Shown: piece by piece, positions 1-5,348 of the stretch
How positions within the stretch are numbered: position 1 is the first letter of the stretch
How the letters are laid out: the number at the start of each line of letters is the position of its first letter
From: Halobacteriales archaeon QH_10_67_13
Lineage (GTDB): Archaea > Halobacteriota > Halobacteria > Halobacteriales > Haloarculaceae
Direction of reading: 5' to 3'
Assembly: GCA_003021335.1 (NCBI GenBank)
Contig: PXQL01000094.1
Span: 1,591-6,938, forward strand
DNA length: 5,348 bases
Notes under the pieces: generated by a model
Database searches by the model: none
Told to the model about the DNA's origin: nothing
What the model saw: the letters and a program-made list of their open reading frames with translations, nothing else
Made by a program: the position numbers and the translations under genes

Positions 1-1278
1 GAGAACGTGATGATCACGAAGCTGCTCTCGGACGGCAGCCGCGTTTACGGTGCCCTGGGCTATGACATGGACGAGGGAACCTATCTCCTGTTTAATACCG
101 GCGCGGTGATCCTCGCGGCCGGCGGGTACACCGCCCTGTACGATCGCCACAGCTCTCGGGACGACGAGAACACCGGCGACGGGCCGGCGCTTGCCTACGA
201 GGCCGGCGCGACGCTTGCCGACATCGAGTTCGTCCAGTTTCACCCGACGGGAATGGTCGGCGACCGGTACGGCGAGGACTGGGACGGCCGGCTGGTCACC
301 GAGGCGGTTCGTGGCGAGGGCGGGCGCCTGTTCAACGCCGAGGGCGAGCGGTTCATGGAGGAGTACTCGCCGGATCAGATGGAACTCGACGCCCGAGATG
401 TCGTCGCCCGCGCGATCGAATCCGAGATTGAGGCCGGCCGCGGAACCGAAAACGGCGGCGTCTACCTCGATATCTCTCACCGCGACCGGGCGTTCATCAA
501 AGAGCGGCTCCCGCGGATGTACGAGCGGTTCGACTCGCTCGGCGTCGATATGTCGACGGAACCGGTGGAGGTCGCGCCGACGTCTCACTACGGGATGGGC
601 GGGGTCGTGACCGACGAGACCGGCAAGACCGATGTCGCGGGCCTGTACGCGATCGGCGAGACGATGGCCGGCGTCCACGGCGCTAACCGCCTCGGGGGGA
701 ACTCGCTCGTGGAGACGGTCGTGTTCGGAAAAGTGGCCGGGGAGGCCGTCGCCGACCGGGTCGACGGCCCCGGCGAGCTGCCCGCCCCGCTCGGGACCGA
801 TCTCGCCGAGCGACACCTCGCCGGGCTCGACGCGATGGCCGGCGCCGACGGCTCGCTCACGCCCGAGGACGCGCTCGCCGAGCTGCGGATGATCCTCGAG
901 ACCCACGCCGGCATTCGCCGTCACGAGACGGAGCTCCGGGAGGGCTTAGACGAGCTCGCGGACCTGCGCGAGCGGGCCGGCGACCTAGCGGTCGGCGACC
1001 GTACCTCCCAGAGCTTCGAGTTCGCCGTCGATCTGGGCTTTGCGTTTACCGTCGCCGAGGCGCTGCTCCGCGGCGCGCTCGAGCGCACCGAGTCCCGCGG
1101 CGCGCACTACCGCCGGGATTACACAGACCGGGACCCGGACTGGCGCCGGAACATCCAGTACCTCCGGACCGCCGACGGCGAGATGCGCACCGACACGGCC
1201 ACCCCCGGCGAGCCCAGTCCCGCGATCCAGGACGCGGTCGACGCGGACCACGAGCTGGATTACCACCAACTCGAGTGA
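1..1278 (+). CDS. Fumarate reductase/succinate dehydrogenase-family FAD flavoprotein (5' end cut by window)
   Basis: This is the C-terminal 425 residues of a flavoprotein of the FrdA/SdhA/NadB family, which transfers electrons between a covalent or tightly bound FAD and a succinate/fumarate-type dicarboxylate. Counting from base 7, visible motifs are VILAAGG (residues 34-40, FAD domain), FHPTG (78-82), TEAVRGEGG (98-106), RDVVARAI (130-137), TSHYGMGG (192-199), GLYAIGE (212-218) and ANRLGGNSL (226-234). H79, E99, R102, H194 and R228 match the conserved substrate-binding and proton-relay positions of fumarate reductases. The frame is open to base 1, so the N-terminal dinucleotide-binding region, about 130-180 residues by family comparison, lies outside. 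FHPTG rather than FHPTA favours FrdA/SdhA over L-aspartate oxidase. However, the tail after RGAHYRRDY differs from ordinary SdhA, and no iron-sulphur subunit follows. Soluble fumarate reductase, TfrA-like protein or NadB-like oxidase all remain possible. The family is secure; the exact substrate is not. Confidence 0.88.
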   Translation, partial: ENVMITKLLSDGSRVYGALGYDMDEGTYLLFNTGAVILAAGGYTALYDRHSSRDDENTGDGPALAYEAGATLADIEFVQFHPTGMVGDRYGEDWDGRLVTEAVRGEGGRLFNAEGERFMEEYSPDQMELDARDVVARAIESEIEAGRGTENGGVYLDISHRDRAFIKERLPRMYERFDSLGVDMSTEPVEVAPTSHYGMGGVVTDETGKTDVAGLYAIGETMAGVHGANRLGGNSLVETVVFGKVAGEAVADRVDGPGELPAPLGTDLAERHLAGLDAMAGADGSLTPEDALAELRMILETHAGIRRHETELREGLDELADLRERAGDLAVGDRTSQSFEFAVDLGFAFTVAEALLRGALERTESRGAHYRRDYTDRDPDWRRNIQYLRTADGEMRTDTATPGEPSPAIQDAVDADHELDYHQLE

Positions 1279-1342
1279 CCGCCCCGGCGCCCGCAGAGTC
1301 CGCTCGACCACGAGGACGCCGGGATTGGGTTGCCGGCGTAGG

Positions 1343-1348
1343 TTTTAG
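1343..1348 (+). promoter_or_regulatory. TATA box of the thioesterase gene
   Basis: TTTTAG lies in a GC-rich context and is centred about 26 nt before the ATG at 1372. This is the spacing expected if transcription starts at or next to the start codon, as in the many leaderless haloarchaeal mRNAs. No Shine-Dalgarno-like sequence sits close to the ATG, which agrees with a leaderless message. It also implies that the thioesterase is transcribed separately from the flavoprotein 93 bp upstream. Confidence 0.6.
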
Positions 1349-1371
1349 TTTCGGGACATCTACCCGACGGT

Positions 1372-1815
1372 ATGGCGACGATCAGCGAGACGCGCATCGA
1401 GAACCATGAGCGCGTCCAGCCAAACGACACCAATAACTACAGCTCCGCACACGGCGGGAAGATCGTCAAGTGGATGGACGAGATCGGCGCGATGTCTGCG
1501 ATGCGTCACGCGGGGACGACCTGCGTCACTGCCCGGATCAACAGCCTCGATTTCCGGCGACCCATCCCGCAGGGTGACATCTGTGTCATCGACTCCTACG
1601 CCTACGCCACCGGCCGGACCAGCATCCGGGTGCGGATCACCGCCTCGAGCGAGGCACCCCGCACCGGCGAGCGCGAGCAGACCACGGACTCGTATTTCGT
1701 CTACGTCGCCGTCGACGACGAGCACGAGCCGACGACCGTTCCCGAGCTGACCGTCGAGTCCGACATGGACCGCGAACTCAGGGAGGCGGCGATCGACGGG
1801 GAGACCGACGGCTGA
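1372..1815 (+). CDS. Acyl-CoA thioesterase, hotdog fold (BACH/YciA type)
   Basis: A 147-residue single-hotdog protein predicted to hydrolyse acyl-CoA thioesters to free acid and CoA in the cytoplasm. The signature is the N-terminal stretch PNDTNNYSSAHGGKIVKWMD (17-36). It contains the HGG turn followed by the central helix with D36, which corresponds to the conserved N/HGG...MD arrangement of BFIT/BACH thioesterases. It continues with VTARINSLDF (52-61), RRPIPQGD (62-69) and GRTSIRVRI (81-89), the usual beta-sheet strands. The length is typical for one-domain members, which act as trimers or hexamers. The ATG is chosen because it follows a TATA box at leaderless distance and just precedes the conserved region. 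The last 25 residues are acidic and probably disordered. It lies 93 bp after the flavoprotein and converges on the oxidoreductase remnant with a 39-bp spacer. Substrate chain length cannot be read from sequence. Confidence 0.9.
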   Translation: MATISETRIENHERVQPNDTNNYSSAHGGKIVKWMDEIGAMSAMRHAGTTCVTARINSLDFRRPIPQGDICVIDSYAYATGRTSIRVRITASSEAPRTGEREQTTDSYFVYVAVDDEHEPTTVPELTVESDMDRELREAAIDGETDG

Positions 1816-1854
1816 CCGCCGAGAACCGATCAGAGCCGCCGGATCCCGATCGGA

Positions 1855-3193
1855 TCAGTCGGAGCCCGCTCCCGACCTGTCGGTCTCGACCGGCGGGACG
1901 GCCTCCTCGGTCGCGTTCTCGTCTCCGGGCGCTTCGAGTTGCTCGACGGCCTCGCGCAACAGCCCGTCGAACAGCTCCGGTAGCGTCGGGTGGTAGGCCC
2001 TGTCCGGAACCGACCGGGCATCGAGCCCGAGCTCGACGAGGACCTGTGCGGTCTTTGCCATCGTGTCGGCGTGGTAGTGTAGCCCCTGGTAACCGAGCAC
2101 GGTCCCGTCCGTGCGGTCGACGACCAGCCGGGCGAGTCCAGCCGGGACGCCTTTCGACTCGAAGATGCCGTCGTCGCTGGCCCGCCGGGTCGCGACCGCG
2201 GTCTCGTGGCCGGCGTCGCGGGCGCTCGCCGGCGTGTGGCCCACACGGGCGAACGGGTACACGCCCAGCCCGGAGAAGACAACGTGGTGGTGGACGTTCT
2301 CGTAAGGGCGGAGCGACTCGCCGCGCAGCTCCCGGCGGATGTTCTCAGCCGCGGTGTGGCCCTGCTCCTTTGCGACGTGGAGGATCGGCTCCTTGTCGTT
2401 CGCGTCGCCGACGACGTACACTCGGTCGTTATCCCGGGCCCGCATCGTCCCCTCGACCCACTCTCCTTCGGTGTCGATCCCAGCCGCGTCGAGTCCCAGG
2501 CCGTCGACGTTCGGCCGGCGCTCGGTGAAACAGAACAGCTGCTCGGCCTCGATGACCTCCCGTCCCTCGGGAGTCGAGAGCACGAGCCGGACGCCGGTTT
2601 CGGTCTGCTCGAGGCACTGTTCCCGGGCGTTCATCAGCACCTCGATGCCGAACTCCTCGCGGTAGATGTCGAGGATCTCGTCGCCGAAGGCCGGATCGGC
2701 CTCGTCGAGGGGCCGGTCGTCGTGTTCGACCACCGTGAGGTCCATCCCGCCAGCCTCGACGAGATACGGGGCCATCTCCAGCCCGATGTAGCCGAAGCCG
2801 ATGACGATCCCCGAGTCGGGAAACTCGGTCGCGTCGAGCACGTCGGCGCTGGTCATGTGCTCGACCGCGTCGATGCCAGGAATGTCGGGCACGTTTATCC
2901 GCGAGCCCGTCGCGAGGACGACGTAATCGGGCTCGATCCTGGCGTCCCCGACGACCAGGGTCCGGTCGTCAACGAACCGCGCGGGCTCGCGGTAGAGGTG
3001 AACGTCCTCGCGCTCGGCCCACTCGTGTACTTGCTCGCGGCGGTGGCCTGCCCAGCCGCGCGTCCGGTCGTCTTTCTGCGCGACGGTGTCCTCGAGAGCT
3101 ACTTGGTTCGATATCCGGCTCGTCGACGAGCCGATCGGCGACCGCTGAACCGGCGCTGCCGTAGGCGCCGACGATCGCCACGTGTATGCTCAT
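1855..3193 (-). pseudogene. Broken pyridine nucleotide-disulfide oxidoreductase (dihydrolipoyl dehydrogenase/mercuric reductase-like)
   Basis: The family uses FAD, NAD(P)H and a CxxxxC redox disulfide. The ATG at 3193 opens an FAD Rossmann motif, VAIVGAYGSAGSAVADRLVDEPDIE (given in two pieces: VAIVGAYGSAGSAVA and DRLVDEPDIE). After about base 3107 this frame gives arginine-rich nonsense to 2969. Homologous sequence resumes in another frame near 3102 (VALEDTVAQKDDRTRGWAGH) and runs to the stop at 1855. The body holds VVLATGS just before 2892, the NAD-binding GFGYIG (from 2799), the second FAD motif VYVVGD (ending near 2404), and the C-terminal HPTLPE with its active-site His at 1990-1992. The two parts total about 444 residues. 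By family comparison some 40 residues are missing, including the GG..C....C region, and no Cys codon occurs in any minus frame between about 3160 and 3000. FTGRRPN also reads FTERRPN (E codon at 2521-2523). The second frame has no ATG; its first GTG is at 2892. A deletion plus frameshift is inferred; an assembly error is the alternative. Confidence 0.82.
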
Positions 3194-3215
3194 ATCGTAT
3201 GGAGTGGATCGATCC

Positions 3216-3225
3216 GGTTAACGAT
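3216..3225 (-). promoter_or_regulatory. Probable TATA element upstream of the broken oxidoreductase
   Basis: On the minus strand ATCGTTAACC is centred about 27 nt before the ATG at 3193. This spacing matches the other leaderless promoters in the window. The 66-bp gap to the stop of the upstream epimerase gene leaves room for an independent promoter. Its survival would mean the pseudogene could still be transcribed. Confidence 0.4.
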
Positions 3226-3259
3226 ATCGGGACCGTGCACGGCCGGGACACGCACCGTC

Positions 3260-4171
3260 TCACTCGGCGTACGGCCGACAGACCCGCTCGACGCCCTCCT
3301 CGAAGGGAACGGTCGGCTCCCAGCCGGTCGCTTCCCGGAGCTTCGAGATGTCGAACCGCTGTTGGTAGTTGTAGTTTCTCAGCTGGACGGGCTCGTACTC
3401 AGGTTCGATGTCGGTCCCGAGCGCGTCGTTCAACAGCGCGACCGTCTCGTTGAACGAGAAGTTCCGCCCGGTGCCGACGTTGTACGCCCCTTCTAGACGG
3501 GCGTTTGCGACCGCCTCCATCGCCCGTACGACATCAGAGACGTGAACGTAATCTCGGGTCTGGGTGCCGTCGCCCCACAGCACCGGCCGCCGGCCGTCTG
3601 CCATCTTCTCGGCCCACTGAGAGACAGTGTTCGCGTACTCGCCCTTGTGGGCCTCGTTGCCCCCGTAGCCCTGGTACACCGAGGAGAACCGCGTCGAGGC
3701 GACGTGTACGTCCTCGTAGAAGTTGTTGTAATACTCCATGTACCGGTCACGGGCGAGCATCGACGCCTCGTAGCAGGTCGCGGCCTCGACGGAATCTGTC
3801 TCCCGGGAGGGAGGCTTATCGTCGTACATCGAGGAGGTGCCGGCGACGACGATCGCCTCGGCGTGCTCGCGGGTGCGCTCGATGACATTCACCATACCCT
3901 CGACGTTGACTCTGGTGCCTTCCCGCGGGCGGTTTTCGAGCATCGCCCGGGAGGACAGTGCTGCCAGGTGAAAGGCTACGTCGACCTCCGCCGGCCAGTC
4001 ATCCTCGAGCACCGACCGGTCAAGAAACTCCACGCCGGGGTCGAGGTTCTCGGGGGTTCCAAGCGAGCGGTCGTCGATCGCGATCACGTCGTTGTCCGCC
4101 GCGAGGCGGTTCGCGAGCGTCGAGCCGATGAACCCGGCGCCGCCGGTGATCAGAACGCGGCTGTCGTCCAT
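3260..4171 (-). CDS. NAD-dependent epimerase/dehydratase, GalE-like extended SDR, with Lys-less YxxxM site
   Basis: A 303-residue extended short-chain dehydrogenase/reductase, predicted to act on a nucleotide-sugar in surface-glycan or glycoprotein synthesis. The NAD Rossmann motif is VLITGGAGFIGS (6-17), with acidic residues at the end of strand 2 (IDD, 32-34) favouring NAD over NADP. FHLAAL (67-72), TSSMY (112-116) and the catalytic-helix segment CYEASMLARDRY (133-144) follow. Then come RFSSVYQGYGG (161-171), a substrate-binding loop, GDGTQTRDYVHVSD (200-213), YNVGTG (230-235) and the C-terminal FDISKLREATGW (273-284). The ATG at 4171 is preferred over an in-frame TTG at 4198 because it begins just before the first beta-strand and lies downstream of a good TATA box. 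In canonical members the YxxxK lysine contacts the cofactor ribose and lowers the tyrosine pKa. Here Y134 is kept but position 138 is Met (ATG, 3758-3760). The other motifs and the frame are intact. Substrate is unknown; it is probably structural for sugar metabolism, with activity uncertain. Confidence 0.9.
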   Translation of the reverse strand: MDDSRVLITGGAGFIGSTLANRLAADNDVIAIDDRSLGTPENLDPGVEFLDRSVLEDDWPAEVDVAFHLAALSSRAMLENRPREGTRVNVEGMVNVIERTREHAEAIVVAGTSSMYDDKPPSRETDSVEAATCYEASMLARDRYMEYYNNFYEDVHVASTRFSSVYQGYGGNEAHKGEYANTVSQWAEKMADGRRPVLWGDGTQTRDYVHVSDVVRAMEAVANARLEGAYNVGTGRNFSFNETVALLNDALGTDIEPEYEPVQLRNYNYQQRFDISKLREATGWEPTVPFEEGVERVCRPYAE

Positions 4172-4215
4172 GCGCCGCCGTTGCTCCGTGGCTCGCAAAT
4201 GGCTGTCGGTCGCCG

Positions 4216-4221
4216 GTTATA
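4216..4221 (-). promoter_or_regulatory. TATA box of the epimerase gene
   Basis: TATAAC on the minus strand is centred about 47 nt before the ATG at 4171, so transcription would start near 4193 and give a leader of about 22 nt. GGAG occurs in that leader 12 nt before the ATG, rather far for a Shine-Dalgarno role. The element lies close to the edge of the putative transposon remnant, so the remnant may have replaced the upstream promoter context. Confidence 0.45.
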
Positions 4222-4240
4222 CTGATGGGTAGGCCTAATA

Positions 4241-4259
4241 CCACGACTTTCGGCCGTGG
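4241..4259. repeat. Short hairpin, possible left boundary of the IS relic
   Basis: CCACG (4241-4245) and CGTGG (4255-4259) form a perfect 5-bp stem around a 9-nt loop containing CTTTCGG. The layout resembles the hairpin at 4518-4537: a G/C stem with a CTTT-containing loop. Subterminal hairpins at both ends are what TnpA recognises in IS200/IS605 elements. No assignment is possible from one copy. Confidence 0.4.
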
Positions 4260-4288
4260 ATACGCGCCGTAGGCTTGATTCTCCAACC

Positions 4289-4300
4289 ACCCGTACGGGT
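4289..4300. repeat. 12-bp perfect palindrome
   Basis: ACCCGTACGGGT reads the same on both strands. It lies inside the gene-free interval, about 118 bp upstream of the epimerase ATG. It could be a dimeric regulator site or part of the decayed element's structure. Nothing in the sequence decides between these. Confidence 0.35.
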
Positions 4301-4389
4301 TTGTGCGTGGGAAACTGGCAGTTGACTCGGTGTCTGCCACGACGAGAGCCGGCTTCAAACAAGTGAGCCGACCGCGCCGACCGACACAA

Positions 4390-4530
4390 AACAAGATACC
4401 TCAAAGCCCCCTGCGGGGGACGAGTACCGGCTTCGTGGCAGAGCCAGCGCCCTCGGTCACAAACCTGAGACTCCCGATCTTCAGGATTGACCTGCCTGGC
4501 CGACACCGGGTGGGAGGCCCGCACCTTTAG
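4390..4530 (+). pseudogene. tnpB: Remnant of tnpB C-terminal coding end (IS1341-type)
   Basis: The plus-strand frame from 4390 reads NKIPQSPLRGTSTGFVAEPA. It resembles the conserved tail of haloarchaeal IS1341-type TnpB proteins, in which 'AENIR.K..QSP' is followed by a short variable stretch, then '(N/T)GWLAQP'. The tail then continues into a non-coding right end. TnpB is the RNA-guided nuclease of IS200/IS605 elements, ancestor of Cas12. The zinc ribbon, the RuvC-like DED residues and the N-terminal domain are all absent. Only about 20 codons are recognisable, and the stretch from there to the right-end hairpin is shorter than I would expect, so further deletion is likely. It also contains a perfect CCCCC-TGC-GGGGG stem-loop at 4407-4419. 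The TnpB assignment is an inference from a short similarity. Confidence 0.45.
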
Positions 4531-4547
4531 CCGCGGGAGGATGTCAC
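4518..4547 (+). repeat. IS200/IS605-type right-end hairpin
   Basis: CCCGC (4518-4522) pairs with GCGGG (4533-4537) around a loop containing CTTTAG, followed by AGGATGTCAC. This matches my memory of haloarchaeal IS1341-type right ends. The left half of the loop reads ACC where a longer stem would want GGC, so one or more pairs have been lost. The TCA at 4544-4546 is, on the minus strand, the stop codon of the response regulator. Confidence 0.55.
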
Positions 4548-5119
4548 TGATTCGGCGCCGACCCGTCCGGTCGCGGGCCTGTACCGTCCTCGGGGTCGGC
4601 TGAGTCGGAGCCGGACTCTGCGTCGGTCAGCTGCTCGCGGAGCCGGGCGGCCCGCTCGCGCAGCCGCCTGAGGGTCTCGCTGTCGCGCTCGTCTGGCGGG
4701 AGCTCCCGCTCTAACAGCGAGAGCTTCGCTCGGACCTCGTGGTACTCGGTGCGGGTCTCGCCGCGACCGAGCCCGACCTGCCTGTCGATCGCCGCCACGA
4801 GCTCGTCTTTCGCGACCGGCTTCGTGATGTAATCGTCGAATGGCATCTCGACGACCTCGAGGCCCGGATCGACCGCGGTGAGCATAATGACGCTCACCGC
4901 CAGCCCGCGCTCGCGGATCGCCTCGAGGATCTCCCGGCCGGATAGCTCCGGCATCCGACGGTCGAGCAACACGACGTCGATCCCGTCGTCGACCGTCTCC
5001 AGGGCGGTCCGACCGCTGTAGGCGACTGCCGTCTCGTACTCGTCTTCGAGCCGGAGCGCGTACACGTCGGCGGCGCTTTCTTCGTCGTCAACGATCAGGA
5101 CGGACGGACGATCGGTCAC
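4544..5119 (-). CDS. Response regulator: receiver domain plus HalX-like C-terminal helices
   Basis: A 191-residue two-component receiver protein. Residues 5-115 form a CheY-like receiver with the acidic pair D11/D12 (VLIVDDEE), phospho-acceptor D53 (VVLLDRRMP), T81 (VIMLTA) and K100 (YITKPV), so all catalytic positions are present. Residues about 118-168 (EYHEVRAKLSLLERELPPDE, then two arginine/leucine-rich helices) resemble the HalX domain that follows receivers in many haloarchaeal proteins. They are predicted helical and probably coiled coil. No DNA-binding domain is seen, so output is probably by protein contact. The last 23 residues are low-complexity and acidic. The start is GTG at 5119, placed directly before the first beta-strand and 27 nt after a TATA box. 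No histidine kinase is visible in the window, so the partner is unknown. The stop codon falls in transposon-like sequence, so the native C-terminus may once have been different. Confidence 0.93.
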   Translation of the reverse strand: MTDRPSVLIVDDEESAADVYALRLEDEYETAVAYSGRTALETVDDGIDVVLLDRRMPELSGREILEAIRERGLAVSVIMLTAVDPGLEVVEMPFDDYITKPVAKDELVAAIDRQVGLGRGETRTEYHEVRAKLSLLERELPPDERDSETLRRLRERAARLREQLTDAESGSDSADPEDGTGPRPDGSAPNQ

Positions 5120-5143
5120 GCTACTTGCTCGCGGCCCCAGGGT

Positions 5144-5149
5144 GATAAG
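5144..5149 (-). promoter_or_regulatory. TATA box of the response regulator gene
   Basis: CTTATC on the minus strand is centred about 27 nt before the GTG start at 5119, giving a leaderless message. It supports the GTG start. It lies in the 134-bp divergent interval shared with the plus-strand gene at 5254, so the two genes may be co-regulated. Confidence 0.55.
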
Positions 5150-5207
5150 TCTGCTTCGCCCGTGTCAGACGATCCACTGACCCCCGGCAGCCACACGACG
5201 GACGGGT

Positions 5208-5220
5208 CGCAACCCTTTTT
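5208..5220 (+). promoter_or_regulatory. BRE/TATA-like promoter of the gene starting at 5254
   Basis: CGCAACCCTTTTT combines a purine-containing BRE-like CGCAA with a T-rich TATA-like run, centred about 36 nt before the ATG at 5254. This would place the transcription start about 10 nt upstream of the ATG. It is the only AT-rich run of note in the rest of the divergent interval. Confidence 0.4.
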
Positions 5221-5253
5221 CCGTCCGACGGATCATCCATACGAGAGTACACG

Positions 5254-5348
5254 ATGACCGCGTTGGACGAGTTACTAACCGGGCTCGGTGCCGATGTTCA
5301 GGCCGTCGTAGCGTTCACCCGCGAGCAGTCGGTCATCGACCGGCTCCA
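5254..5348 (+). CDS. Unrecognised protein, N-terminal 31 codons only (cut by window)
   Basis: From the ATG at 5254 the frame is open to the window end and reads MTALDELLTGLGADVQAVVA, then FTREQSVIDRL. The composition and G/C-rich third positions match the surrounding genes. The preceding T-rich box and the divergent layout with the response regulator support a real start. The piece resembles an amphipathic helix followed by a beta-strand, as in small alpha/beta regulatory or sensor domains, but no family can be assigned. Its position suggests a possible signalling link to the response regulator, which is inference only. Confidence 0.6.
   Translation, partial: MTALDELLTGLGADVQAVVAFTREQSVIDRL

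Larger units (their letters stand above)
4240..4547 (+). mobile_element. Eroded IS200/IS605 (IS1341-type) remnant filling the epimerase-response regulator gap
   Basis: The 372 bases between the epimerase start and the response regulator stop hold no intact gene. Their right end, including AGCCGCGGGAGGATGTCAC, resembles the right end of haloarchaeal IS1341-type elements, where a short hairpin with CTTTAG in its loop precedes GGATGTCA. Upstream of it is a short peptide-coding stretch like a TnpB C-terminus. A similar hairpin at 4241-4259 may mark the opposite edge, but this is inference. No TnpA or intact TnpB can be encoded in 300 bp, so the copy is at best a non-autonomous relic. Recognition rests on remembered family features, not on an alignment. 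Confidence 0.5.

Noticed and set aside
1826..1853. CCGATC...GATCGG inverted repeat in the convergent spacer, as a terminator
   Set aside because: The arms are only 6 bp with a 16-nt loop and no T-tract on either strand. Such repeats are common in GATC/CG-rich DNA.
3090..3193. Programmed ribosomal frameshift in the oxidoreductase
   Set aside because: No slippery sequence is evident, and a shift would still leave the protein without the cysteine-containing segment.
2206..3453. Long plus-strand open frame (415 codons) opposite the oxidoreductase
   Set aside because: It is antisense to a body with clear FAD/NAD motifs, shows no domain of its own, and turns arginine-rich at its end. It is typical of GC-rich mirror frames.
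4171..4198. TTG at 4198 as epimerase start
   Set aside because: The ATG at 4171 starts right before the first Rossmann strand, and the extra residues from TTG (arginine-rich) are not expected in the family.
3542..4225. Plus-strand open frame of 227 codons opposite the epimerase
   Set aside because: Fully antisense to a well-supported SDR enzyme and has no recognisable motif.
4020..4524. Minus-strand open frames running from the intergenic region into the epimerase
   Set aside because: They enter the epimerase in wrong frames and show no family signature. The intergenic part is better explained as an IS relic.
4230..4540. tRNA, SRP RNA, RNase P RNA or CRISPR array in the gene-free interval
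   Set aside because: No T-loop or CCA-arm pattern, no SRP helix-8 motif and no regularly spaced repeats were found.

Overview
The window looks like chromosomal DNA of a haloarchaeon (class Halobacteria). GC content is high with strong G/C third positions. The proteins are acidic, rich in D and E. Several starts have an AT-rich TATA-like box about 27 nt upstream of the start codon, as in leaderless haloarchaeal transcripts. One gene is a receiver protein with a HalX-like tail, a haloarchaeal speciality. Species cannot be named from the sequence.

Layout from left to right: (1) the 3' part of a fumarate reductase/succinate dehydrogenase-family flavoprotein (1-1278, +), cut by the window edge. 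(2) A small hotdog-fold acyl-CoA thioesterase with its own promoter (1372-1815, +). (3) Convergent to it, a broken dihydrolipoyl dehydrogenase/mercuric reductase-like flavoprotein (1855-3193, -). Its Rossmann start and its long body lie in different frames, and the segment that should carry the redox-active cysteine pair is gone. (4) A GalE-like NAD-dependent sugar epimerase/dehydratase (3260-4171, -) whose YxxxK catalytic lysine is replaced by Met. (5) A 370-bp gene-poor stretch (4172-4543) that appears to hold the eroded 3' end of an IS200/IS605 (IS1341-type) tnpB element, with a right-end hairpin reaching into the stop codon of the next gene. (6) A receiver/HalX-like response regulator with a GTG start (4544-5119, -). 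(7) Divergent from it, the first 31 codons of an unrecognised protein (5254 onward, +).

The genes do not form one pathway. They look like separate transcription units: redox enzyme, thioester hydrolase, decayed redox enzyme, sugar-nucleotide enzyme and signalling protein. The intergenic region between epimerase and response regulator carries the transposon scar. I see no convincing new multi-gene system. The observations most worth checking are the decayed oxidoreductase with its promoter still present, the lysine-less epimerase, and the TnpB/right-end remnant that may supply the response regulator's stop codon and could retain an IS1341-associated RNA.
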